Shown in pieces: positions 1-5,707 of a stretch of DNA of 6,516 nucleotides; the first letter of the stretch is position 1; the number at the start of each line of letters is the position of its first letter. The stretch lies in the NCBI GenBank assembly GCA_937926065.1, contig CALANM010000220.1, forward strand, positions 1-6,516, read 5' to 3'. The notes beneath the pieces were generated by a model. That model saw only the letters and a program-made list of their open reading frames with translations. It did not search any database and was not told the DNA's origin. A program made the position numbers and the translations under genes. This DNA comes from an uncultured Microbacterium sp. (lineage in GTDB: Bacteria; Actinomycetota; Actinomycetes; Actinomycetales; Microbacteriaceae).

Positions 1-771
1 CTCGCGCTGCAGCTCGAGCACGGCGGTGAGCGCAGCGGTCGCCGCGACGCCCTTCTCCTCCTGCGGAGCCAGGCTCGGCAGCGCAGAGGTGTCTCCATAC
101 CCGCCGTGACGGTCGTCGCGGATGAGCGTGCCGCCGCGCAGCTCGATGACGCGCCGCTGCATCTCGTTGACGAAGCCTGCCTCGTGCGTCGCCATCACGA
201 CGGTCGTGCCGCCGGCGTTGATCCGGGCGAGCAGCTGCATGATGTCGACCGATGTCGCGGGGTCGAGGTTTCCCGTCGGCTCGTCGGCGAGGAGGATCTG
301 GGGTCGGTTGACGAGCGCCCGCGCGATGGCGACGCGCTGCTGCTCACCGCCCGAGAGCTCATGCGGAAGGCGCTTGTCCTTGCCTTCCAGTCCCACCAGC
401 GCCAGCACTTCGGGCACGGCCTGATGGATGAATGCGCGCGACGAACCGATCACCTGGAGCGTGAACGCGACGTTCTGAAAGACCGTCTTGCCGGGCAGCA
501 GGCGGAAGTCCTGGAACACCGAGCCGATGTGCCGCCGAAAGTACGGGACCTTGCGCGTCGACAGCGTGCGGAGGTCACGGCCGAGCACCACCACCCGCCC
601 GTCAGTCGGTGTGTCCTCGCGGAGGATCAGACGGAGGCACGACGACTTTCCGGAGCCGGACGCGCCGACGAGGAACACGAACTCACCGCGCTGCACCTCG
701 AAGTCGACATCGTTCAGCGCCGGTCTGCTCGTCCCGCGGTAGCGCTTGGTGACGTGTTCGAACCGGATCAT
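1..771 (-). CDS. ftsE: Cell division ATP-binding protein FtsE (3' end cut by window edge)
   Basis: FtsE is the ABC-type ATPase that partners the membrane protein FtsX at the division septum and drives activation of peptidoglycan hydrolases. The frame is open from the ATG at 771 to base 1, giving 257 residues without a stop. Visible motifs: N-terminus MIRFEHV, identical to the start of E. coli FtsE; Walker A GASGSGKS at residues 36-43; Q-loop Gln87 in SVFQDFRLL; ABC signature LSGGEQQRVAIARA at 139-152; Walker B ILLADEPTGNLD at 159-170; H-loop His196 in MATHE. The usual FtsE domain ends near residue 222-229, as in E. coli (222 aa). Here the protein continues with an Ala/Thr/Gln/Glu-rich tail of at least 30 residues. 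No Shine-Dalgarno sequence precedes the ATG. It lies downstream of prfB on the same strand; ftsX is expected just beyond base 1, as in other actinobacteria. Identification is firm; only the length is unknown. Confidence 0.97.
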   Translation of the reverse strand, partial: MIRFEHVTKRYRGTSRPALNDVDFEVQRGEFVFLVGASGSGKSSCLRLILREDTPTDGRVVVLGRDLRTLSTRKVPYFRRHIGSVFQDFRLLPGKTVFQNVAFTLQVIGSSRAFIHQAVPEVLALVGLEGKDKRLPHELSGGEQQRVAIARALVNRPQILLADEPTGNLDPATSVDIMQLLARINAGGTTVVMATHEAGFVNEMQRRVIELRGGTLIRDDRHGGYGDTSALPSLAPQEEKGVAATAALTAVLELQRE

Positions 772-780
772 GACCCGACG

Positions 781-786
781 AGCCTA
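781..786 (-). promoter_or_regulatory. Possible -10 element for ftsE (near-leaderless)
   Basis: The minus strand reads TAGGCT, fitting the actinobacterial -10 pattern TANNNT, and ends 9 nt before the ftsE ATG at 771. Transcription would therefore start within about three bases of the start codon. This fits the lack of any Shine-Dalgarno sequence there. I see no good -35 box: TTGGAA occurs upstream, but its 21-nt spacing is too long. The element could be chance, and ftsE may also be read through from prfB. Confidence 0.35.
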
Positions 787-857
787 TGCGGCGCTCGGCG
801 CAGCGCGTTCCAAGCGCTCCGCGCGTTGCAGCATCCGCTCCCTCAGGGCTGAGGCGA

Positions 858-1970
858 TCAGTCGTCGTCGTCCTTGCGCTTGCGCCAGCGGATGCCGGCG
901 GCGATCAGCCCGTCGATGTCGCCGTCGAAGACGGTCGCGGGATTGCCGACCTCGTAGCCGGTGCGCAGATCTTTCACGAGCTGCTGGCCGTAGAGGAAGT
1001 ACGAGCGCATCTGGTCGCCCCAGCTCGCGGTGATGACGCCCGCAAGCTCCTTCTTCTTCGCCGCTTCCTCTTCCTTCTTCAAGAGGAGGAGGCGGGTCTG
1101 GAGCACGCGCATGGCGGCAGCGCGGTTCTGGATCTGGCTCTTCTCGTTCTGCATGGAGACGACGATGCCCGTGGGGATGTGCGTGATGCGCACCGCCGAG
1201 TCGGTCGTGTTGACCGACTGACCGCCGGGACCTGATGAGCGGAAGACGTCGACCCGGATGTCGCCCTCGGGGATGTCGACCTCCTGGGCCTCCTCCATGA
1301 CGGGAATGACCTCGACCGCTGCGAAGCTGGTCTGGCGTTTGTCTGCCGAGCCGAACGGGCTGATGCGCGCGAGCCGGTGCGTGCCGGCTTCGACCGAAAG
1401 CGTGCCATACGCGTAAGGAGCGTCGACCTCGAACGTGGCCGACTTGATGCCCGCGCCTTCGGCGTACGAGGTGTCCATGATCTTCACGGGGTACTTGTGG
1501 CGCTCCGCCCAGCGCAGATACATGCGCAGCAGCATGTCGGCGAAGTCGGTGGCGTCGTCGCCGCCCGCTCCGGAGCGGATCGTGACGACGGCGGCGCGGT
1601 CGTCGTATTCACCGTCGAGCAGCGTCTGCACCTCGAGCTGTCCGATGGCCTCCTGCAGGCTCGCCAGCTCCGTGCGGGCCTCCGCCGCGGACTCGTCGTC
1701 CTGCATCTCGTTGGCAAGCTCCACGAGCACCTCGAGATCATCGAGACGCTGCTGGATGTCAGCCACGCGCTTCAGCTCGGCCTGCCGGTGGCTGAGCGCG
1801 CTCGTGACCTTCTGCGCCTTCTCGGGGTCGTCCCAGAGGTCGGGCGCGCCCGCCTCCTCGGACAGCCGAGCGATCTCAGCCCGGAGCGCGTCGACGTCCA
1901 CCACCGCCTGAATGTCGGCGAAGGTGGAGCGCAGGGCCTGGATATCGGCGGAGAGATCGAGTTCGAGCAT
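858..1970 (-). CDS. prfB: Peptide chain release factor 2 (RF2)
   Basis: RF2 recognises UGA and UAA stop codons in the ribosomal A site and triggers hydrolysis of peptidyl-tRNA. The product is 370 aa, close to the 365 aa of E. coli RF2. The stop-codon recognition tripeptide SPF is at residues 204-206 (RF1 would have PxT). The catalytic GGQ is at 249-251 within SSGPGGQSVNTTDSAVR, and the conserved THIPTGIVV block follows. The N-terminal region (about 1-115) is helical and charged, as in the family. The start is the ATG at 1970, because the protein then begins like other actinobacterial RF2s. The frame stays open upstream to about 2054, but that would overlap the divergent transporter gene. A GTG directly before the ATG (1973-1971) is an alternative. 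A GGAAGG lies only 2 nt from the ATG, too close for a normal ribosome site. There is no in-frame UGA near codons 20-30, so the programmed +1 frameshift known from E. coli prfB is absent. The gene ends in TGA with a charged tail, RKRKDDDD. Confidence 0.98.
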   Translation of the reverse strand: MLELDLSADIQALRSTFADIQAVVDVDALRAEIARLSEEAGAPDLWDDPEKAQKVTSALSHRQAELKRVADIQQRLDDLEVLVELANEMQDDESAAEARTELASLQEAIGQLEVQTLLDGEYDDRAAVVTIRSGAGGDDATDFADMLLRMYLRWAERHKYPVKIMDTSYAEGAGIKSATFEVDAPYAYGTLSVEAGTHRLARISPFGSADKRQTSFAAVEVIPVMEEAQEVDIPEGDIRVDVFRSSGPGGQSVNTTDSAVRITHIPTGIVVSMQNEKSQIQNRAAAMRVLQTRLLLLKKEEEAAKKKELAGVITASWGDQMRSYFLYGQQLVKDLRTGYEVGNPATVFDGDIDGLIAAGIRWRKRKDDDD

Positions 1971-1978
1971 CACCTTCC

Positions 1979-1988
1979 AGACTAACCT
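1979..1988. promoter_or_regulatory. Overlapping divergent -10 elements between prfB and the MFS gene
   Basis: The plus strand carries TAACCT at 1983-1988, ending 7 nt before the MFS ATG at 1996. The minus strand carries TAGTCT at 1984-1979, ending 8 nt before the prfB ATG at 1970. Both match TANNNT and share the same self-complementary TA step at 1983-1984. The 25-bp gap between the start codons leaves no room for two separate promoters with normal leaders. Predicted transcription starts fall at or within a few bases of each start codon, which implies leaderless or almost leaderless messages. No clear -35 hexamer is visible on either side. This is inferred from motif and spacing only. Confidence 0.45.
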
Positions 1989-1995
1989 GTGAAGG

Positions 1996-3306
1996 ATGAG
2001 CGCCGACGCCGCCCCCGAACCGATCGGCCGCATCCTGTGGCGCCTGGCTCCCATGATCTATGGCCCGACCGTGCTCTTCGGCCTCGGCGAGGGCGCGGTC
2101 ATCCCGCTGCTGCCCGTCATGGCTTCGTCGCTGGGGGCGGATGTCCCCACCGCCGCCCTCGTGGCCGCCGCCCTTGTGATCGGGCAGCTCTGCGGAAACC
2201 TGCCGGCGGGGTGGGCCGTCGCCCGCATCGGCGAGCGGCTCACGATGGCCATCGGCGGCACGATCGCCCTCATCGCCACGCAGGGCATCGCGTGGGTCAC
2301 GGCGTTCGGAGACGCCGGGCTCGCGGTCCTCGGCGGGTCTTCGTTCGTCATCGGCATGAGTGCGGCGGCGTTCGGACTGGCTCGCCATTCGTTCATGACC
2401 ACGCGCGTCCCTCTGTCGTTCCGCGCCCGCGCGCTCGCGCTCCTGGGCGGATCGTTCCGGCTGGGGATGTTCGTCGGCCCGTTCGTCGCCGCAGCCCTTC
2501 TCGCGCTGTTCGGCGATCCTGTGGCGACCGCGTGGTTCTTCGCCGCCTGCCTCCTGGCGACGATCCTGCTGGTGCTGCTCGGTCCGGATCCCGAAGACGC
2601 GGTAGGGGAACCCTCGCCGCGCGCAGAGCCGAACGGAACGGGCGAGATTGAGGACACCGGTGAGCCCGTCACGGGCACGGTGCGCGCGGGCGGACGTCGC
2701 GATCCCGGCACGGGCGTGCTGCGGACGATGTGGCGCAATCGCGGAGTGCTGACGCGTCTCGGGCTGGCGGCGGCGTGCCTGTCGGCGGTGCGGTCGGCCC
2801 GCCAGGCGCTGCTGCCGCTGTGGGGCGTGTCGATCGGGCTCGATGCGCAGACGATCGCGCTGGTGGTCGGCATATCGGGCGCGATCGATTTCGCGCTGTT
2901 CTACGCGAGCGGGCAGGTGATGGATCGCTTCGGCCGCCTGTGGGCCGCGCTGCCGGCGACGCTGCTGATGGGGCTGGGCTTCCTGTCGCTGTCGTTCACG
3001 CACGATCTCGAGCAGGCGGACATGTGGTTCGCGCTGTTCGCCGCCGTCCTCGGCGTCGGCAACGGCCTGTCGAGCGGCATTCTGCTGACCCTCGGCGCCG
3101 ACATCGCACCCCAGTCGGAACCTGCGGCGTTCCTCGGCTCGTGGCGCACGCTGACGGATGCCGGTGGTGCTGTCGCGCCGCTGATCGTGTCGGGCGTGGC
3201 GGCCGCGATCTCGCTGGGTGCGGCCTCCGCCGTCATGGGCGTTGTCGGCCTGCTCGGTGCCGCCGCGTTCATCCGCTGGGTGCCGCGCTTCGTGCCACGG
3301 AGATGA
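1996..3306 (+). CDS. Major facilitator superfamily (MFS) transporter
   Basis: This is a 436-aa polytopic inner-membrane protein with about 12 hydrophobic segments in two halves (roughly residues 17-195 and 250-430). An acidic, Pro/Gly-rich central loop of about 50 residues joins the halves. The MFS loop 2-3 motif appears as GWAVARIGERLTM at 72-84, and its second-half copy as GQVMDRFGR at 306-314. The segment GMFVGPFVAA at 157-166 resembles part of the motif C of drug:proton antiporters, although the closing Gly pair is replaced by Ala. Proton-coupled export of a small molecule is the likeliest role; the substrate cannot be read from the sequence. The ATG at 1996 gives a short polar N-terminus before helix 1. 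The only purine-rich stretch (GAAGG) touches the ATG directly, which fits leaderless translation better than a Shine-Dalgarno start. The gene diverges from prfB and converges on the pilus operon, with 41 bp between stop codons and no clear terminator there. Confidence 0.93.
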   Translation: MSADAAPEPIGRILWRLAPMIYGPTVLFGLGEGAVIPLLPVMASSLGADVPTAALVAAALVIGQLCGNLPAGWAVARIGERLTMAIGGTIALIATQGIAWVTAFGDAGLAVLGGSSFVIGMSAAAFGLARHSFMTTRVPLSFRARALALLGGSFRLGMFVGPFVAAALLALFGDPVATAWFFAACLLATILLVLLGPDPEDAVGEPSPRAEPNGTGEIEDTGEPVTGTVRAGGRRDPGTGVLRTMWRNRGVLTRLGLAAACLSAVRSARQALLPLWGVSIGLDAQTIALVVGISGAIDFALFYASGQVMDRFGRLWAALPATLLMGLGFLSLSFTHDLEQADMWFALFAAVLGVGNGLSSGILLTLGADIAPQSEPAAFLGSWRTLTDAGGAVAPLIVSGVAAAISLGAASAVMGVVGLLGAAAFIRWVPRFVPRR

Positions 3307-3347
3307 CGGCCTGACGTTCAGCATCGAGGGGTGGTCCGAGGAGCCCT

Positions 3348-3758
3348 TCAGTTGATCGCCGTGCGCGCACTGGCCGTCGACTCGATCACGACGCCGCCAG
3401 GAGCGAACAGCGCGAGCAGAGGCGCGTGCCACGTGGTCGCGACTGTCACGCGAGCCGTCGTCCCGTCGGGAGTCCGTGCGGCGACGAGTCGCAGGGAATC
3501 GTGCGCAGCGATCACCTGCTCGGCCCGCGTGCGCACGCCGACGTCGCTGAGGCGCGCAACCGGTCGACGATCGACGATCACGACCGAGTACCCCTCGGCG
3601 CCGGCGAGGGCGGCGGCGTCCGCCGCAGCATCGGTTCGCTTGCGGGCGAGGTAGAGGCTCGTCGCGTCAGCGCACACGAGGATCAGGGCGATCGTGAGCG
3701 CCGCGTAGCCCAGGGTCAGCACGAGGGCGCTGCCGTCATCGCGTCGCCAGCCAGTCAT
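3348..3758 (-). CDS. TadE/TadG-like pseudopilin-type protein (Rv3654c-like)
   Basis: A predicted secreted or membrane-anchored protein of 136 aa, last gene of the pilus cluster. It has a short charged leader (MTGWRRDDG), then one hydrophobic helix at about residues 11-30, then LYLARKRTDAAADAAALAGA at 36-55. That last pattern is typical of the small actinobacterial TadE/TadG-like proteins found beside tad genes, such as mycobacterial Rv3654c. The putative prepilin cleavage site would be after Gly9. Unlike the two TadE proteins upstream, position +5 after that Gly is Leu14, not Glu. The rest (about 56-136) is a small extracytoplasmic region without a catalytic motif. The ATG at 3758 is chosen because it overlaps the previous stop by 4 nt (ATGA) and is preceded by AGGAGG; longer starts upstream would run through the neighbour. 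Its exact role in pilus assembly is not known to me. Confidence 0.85.
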   Translation of the reverse strand: MTGWRRDDGSALVLTLGYAALTIALILVCADATSLYLARKRTDAAADAAALAGAEGYSVVIVDRRPVARLSDVGVRTRAEQVIAAHDSLRLVAARTPDGTTARVTVATTWHAPLLALFAPGGVVIESTASARTAIN

Positions 3759-4207
3759 CCCCCTCCTCTCCCGGCGACGCGCGTGACACGCCGCACCGAT
3801 TCCGCCTGCACCTGGATGCGTGCGACGCGGTCGAAGCCGAGCACGTGCGGAACGAACGGCAGCACGACCGCCGCTCTCACCTCCACGCGTACGAGCGCAC
3901 CGGGTCCCGTGCATTCGCCGTCAGCGGGCTCGCAACGGATGTCGACGTCGAGATCTCCGGGTCTCATGCCGTATTCGCGAGCGACCCCGGCGCTGACGCG
4001 GTCGATGTCGACCTGTGCGGGCCAGGGGTGTGCGGCGGCGATATGAGCCAGGTGGCGGGAAGCGGATTCGACAGCGAGGGCCTTCGCCTGGATCTCCGCC
4101 AGCACGATCACCAGGTAGAAGAGGAACACGATCATCATGAGTCCGACGAGCACGAACTCGAGCGCCGCCGAACCCTCGTCATCCGTCAAGGAGCTGCGTC
4201 GGCGCAT
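3755..4207 (-). CDS. TadE-family pseudopilin
   Basis: The product is 150 aa and carries a typical TadE-type N-terminus: charged leader to Gly12, then SAALEFVLVG with Glu17 at +5 of the putative prepilin-peptidase site, then a hydrophobic helix to about residue 36. TadE proteins are minor pilin-like subunits needed for Tad/Flp pilus assembly, anchored in the membrane with the C-terminal domain outside. Cys92 and Cys99 lie in a short loop (RCEPADGEC) and may form a disulfide. The ATG at 4207 is supported by GGGAGG at 4222-4217, nine nucleotides upstream. This start places the first 29 nt inside the end of the preceding gene. The C-terminus AGRGGG is encoded by the purine-rich bases that also serve as ribosome site for the next gene, so its glycines may reflect that constraint. 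Confidence 0.88.
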   Translation of the reverse strand: MRRRSSLTDDEGSAALEFVLVGLMMIVFLFYLVIVLAEIQAKALAVESASRHLAHIAAAHPWPAQVDIDRVSAGVAREYGMRPGDLDVDIRCEPADGECTGPGALVRVEVRAAVVLPFVPHVLGFDRVARIQVQAESVRRVTRVAGRGGG

Positions 4208-4574
4208 GAGCCGTCACCTCCCACGCCCCGGGAATGCCGAGAGTGCCGACCAGCGGCATCGTCACCGAGACGGAGATCGAGGTGACCCGCTGCCCCTGCA
4301 CGACATCCTCGTCCGCACGGGCGTCGGTCACGAATCCCTCGCCGACTGTGCGGTCGATGATCGACCGCGCGCGGTCAGCCCCGACCTGCTGGTGAACGTC
4401 GGCCAGCGCGGCGTAATAGGCCCCTTCGACCGCCGCGTCATGCACCAGGTTCCGCAGGTACATCGCGAGCCCGAACTGGATCACGGCGAGTGTCAGCCCG
4501 GAGAGCAGGAGCCCCACGAGCACGAACTCCACCACGGCAGAGCCGCCGTCGTCATGCCCGCACGGTGCGCGCAC
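4179..4574 (-). CDS. TadE-family pseudopilin (second copy)
   Basis: The product is 131 aa and has the TadE pattern: a 10-11 residue polar leader (MRAPCGHDDGG), then SAVVEFVLVGLLLSG with Glu16 at +5 of the predicted cleavage site, one hydrophobic helix to about residue 36, and an outside domain of about 95 residues. It presumably acts as a minor pilin-like subunit beside the adjacent TadE protein. The two share the same leader and helix design but little obvious similarity afterwards, so they look like related rather than recently duplicated genes. No ATG lies at a sensible position: the nearest in-frame ATG (4640) is deep inside the pilin gene. I chose the GTG at 4574, 4 nt past the pilin stop, with AGGA about 10 nt upstream. 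The 3' end overlaps the next gene by 29 nt. The start codon is the least certain part. Confidence 0.85.
   Translation of the reverse strand: MRAPCGHDDGGSAVVEFVLVGLLLSGLTLAVIQFGLAMYLRNLVHDAAVEGAYYAALADVHQQVGADRARSIIDRTVGEGFVTDARADEDVVQGQRVTSISVSVTMPLVGTLGIPGAWEVTAHAPTQLLDG
4217..4222 (-). promoter_or_regulatory. Shine-Dalgarno of the TadE gene starting at 4207
   Basis: The minus strand reads GGGAGG, nine nucleotides before the ATG at 4207. It lies inside the coding region of the preceding TadE gene and supports a 29-nt gene overlap rather than a later start such as the TTG at codon 7. Confidence 0.7.
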
Positions 4575-4578
4575 GCGT

Positions 4579-4767
4579 TCAGAATCCTGACACGCGGCTG
4601 ATCGCCTGTTCGAACAGCTGCGCGAGCGCTGGGCCTGCAAGCGCCCAGATCGCGACGACGAGGCCCGCCGTCATGAGAGTCACCAGCACCCACCCGGGAA
4701 CGTCTCCGCGGTCGTCCGGCGCCCATCGCGCTCTCACCCGCCGGCTGTTCCAGATCTTCGTCACCAT
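4579..4767 (-). CDS. Small Flp-like pilin, candidate major fibre subunit
   Basis: A 62-aa protein between tadC and the TadE genes, the position where actinobacterial Tad clusters carry their small pilin (Flp or DUF4244 type). It has a basic leader (about residues 1-21, ending DDRG), a single hydrophobic helix at about 26-48, and a short amphipathic tail ending VSGF. The putative prepilin cleavage site is after Gly21. The classical Flp signature, Glu and Tyr at +5 and +6, is not present: the sequence is RGDVPGWV, with Trp26 at +5. It is therefore either a divergent pilin or a pilin-like membrane protein. Size, leader, helix and gene position all favour a pilin. The start is the ATG at 4767, behind an A-rich leader with GGAAGGG. 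The stop is 4 nt before the next gene's GTG. Confidence 0.75.
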   Translation of the reverse strand: MVTKIWNSRRVRARWAPDDRGDVPGWVLVTLMTAGLVVAIWALAGPALAQLFEQAISRVSGF

Positions 4768-4789
4768 CGTGTTCTTTCCCTTCCGTTGG
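4768..4789 (-). promoter_or_regulatory. Purine-rich translation leader of the pilin gene
   Basis: This 22-nt gap between the tadC stop and the pilin ATG is the only real spacer in the operon. On the coding strand it has 10 A, 7 G, 5 C and no T, and it contains GGAAGGG at 4784-4778. Such an unstructured, purine-rich leader in GC-rich DNA favours strong ribosome loading, which would suit a subunit needed in excess. No -10-like hexamer is apparent in it or in the last 60 bases of tadC, so a dedicated promoter is not supported. Confidence 0.55.
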
Positions 4790-5707
4790 TCATCCCACCC
4801 CGAGCCGAAGCATCACGATGCCCGGGAAGATCGCGTACAGCACCGACAGCGGAAGCAGGAGGAAGACGAGCGGAAGCAGCATCGCGATCTCCTTCCGGCC
4901 GGCCGCTTCGATGAGCCGCCGCTTCGCCTCCTCACGCACGTCGGTCGCCTGGTTCTGCAGCACCTGCGCCAGCGGCGAACCGCGGTCGATCGCCGACACG
5001 ATGTGATCGACCGCGCGCGTGAGCGAGGGGACTCCGAGTCTCTGGGCCGCCGAGGTGAGTGCGTCTGCGAGGCTCGATCCTGTCCCGCTGGCAAGCACCG
5101 TCCGACGCACCTCTGCCGTCAGCTCCCCTGTGCCGAGGGAGCCCGCGCGGCTCAGCGCTTCACGCAGCCCTTCGCCGGCGGCCAGGCACAGTGAGAGGAA
5201 CTCGAGCACGGTGGGCAGTTCGTCTTCTATCCGCGCCCGCCGCAGCCGGCACGCTCGCTGCAGCCGAAGATCACACAGCGCGAAGCCGGTCACGGCCGCG
5301 AGCAGCGCGAGCAGGGCGGTTCCGGCCGTCGCCACGCCCGATGCGCTCGTGGTCACCGTGATGGCCCCGCCGCCGACGATCCCCGCCGTCGCGGCTCCCA
5401 GCTGGCGGGCGCGGAAGTCGGCGGCCCGCATGTGCCAGCCGGCTTGATCGAGTCTTCGTTGGAGGGCTTCAGCGCCGCCGACGCGCGACATCACGCACAG
5501 AAGGCGGGTTCGTGCCCCTCGTGCCGAGGGCAGCGGGCGGACGGGCGTGATGCCCAGAGGATCCCCGATATCGCGCACATATCGCTCGATCCGCGAGGTG
5601 AGCGAGCGGGCGGCGAACCGCGGCGCACGACTGAGCGCGAGCACTCCCCCGGTGCCGAGAACGGCTCCGAGCACCACCGCGAGCCCGAGGTCGTTCAGAC
5701 CGATCAC
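4790..5707 (-). CDS. tadC: TadC, type II secretion F-domain pilus platform protein
   Basis: TadC and TadB form the inner-membrane platform on which the TadA ATPase acts to assemble Tad/Flp pili. The 305-aa product has a hydrophobic segment near residues 6-25, a polar stretch, two helices at about 104-145, then the T2SSF (GspF-like) cytoplasmic helical domain at about 163-272. Typical blocks there are DELPTVLEFLSLCLAAGEGL and DRGSPLAQVLQNQATDVREEAKRR. Closing helices follow (about 275-300, LLPLVFLLLPLSVLYAIFPGI). The start is the GTG at 5707, because it forms a 4-nt overlap with the tadB stop (GTGA) and has GGTGG five bases upstream. A GTG at 5716 would add three residues and has no ribosome site. 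It is translationally coupled to tadB and lies 22 nt before the pilin gene. Confidence 0.93.
   Translation of the reverse strand: MIGLNDLGLAVVLGAVLGTGGVLALSRAPRFAARSLTSRIERYVRDIGDPLGITPVRPLPSARGARTRLLCVMSRVGGAEALQRRLDQAGWHMRAADFRARQLGAATAGIVGGGAITVTTSASGVATAGTALLALLAAVTGFALCDLRLQRACRLRRARIEDELPTVLEFLSLCLAAGEGLREALSRAGSLGTGELTAEVRRTVLASGTGSSLADALTSAAQRLGVPSLTRAVDHIVSAIDRGSPLAQVLQNQATDVREEAKRRLIEAAGRKEIAMLLPLVFLLLPLSVLYAIFPGIVMLRLGVG

Noticed and set aside
106..852. Open frame of 248 codons on the plus strand opposite ftsE
   Set aside because: The opposite strand encodes all FtsE motifs in order. The plus-strand product is a charged His/Arg/Asp-rich sequence typical of a shadow frame.
841..854. 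Inverted repeat CCTCAG-GG-CTGAGG just after the prfB stop, a possible terminator
   Set aside because: The stem is only 6 bp with a 2-nt loop, and no T-run follows on the minus strand. It is too weak to call a terminator.
858..1970. Programmed +1 frameshift in prfB
   Set aside because: The reading frame is continuous from the ATG through SPF and GGQ, with no in-frame UGA near codons 20-30, so no frameshift is needed.
3307..3347. Convergent 41-bp gap between the MFS gene and the pilus operon, searched for a terminator
   Set aside because: Only a 4-bp stem (CTGA-CGT-TCAG, 3311-3321) and an imperfect GC hairpin are visible, neither with a T-run. Termination here may be Rho-dependent, but the sequence does not show it.
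1876..3432. Open frame of 518 codons on the minus strand, antisense to the MFS gene and overlapping the 5' part of prfB
   Set aside because: Its product is a low-complexity Arg/Ala/Gly/Asp/Glu-rich sequence with no domain, and it lies opposite a clear membrane transporter. Long antisense frames are expected in GC-rich DNA with strong third-position bias.
3348..3914. Longer version of the last pilus gene starting at an ATG near 3914
   Set aside because: The extra N-terminal residues are Arg/Gly-rich and overlap the TadE gene. The ATG at 3758 has AGGAGG, a 4-nt stop-start overlap and a proper prepilin-like leader.
4179..4640. Second TadE gene starting at the in-frame ATG near 4640
   Set aside because: That start would lie within the pilin gene and add a Ser/Arg-rich stretch with no leader character. 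The GTG at 4574 gives a normal TadE leader.
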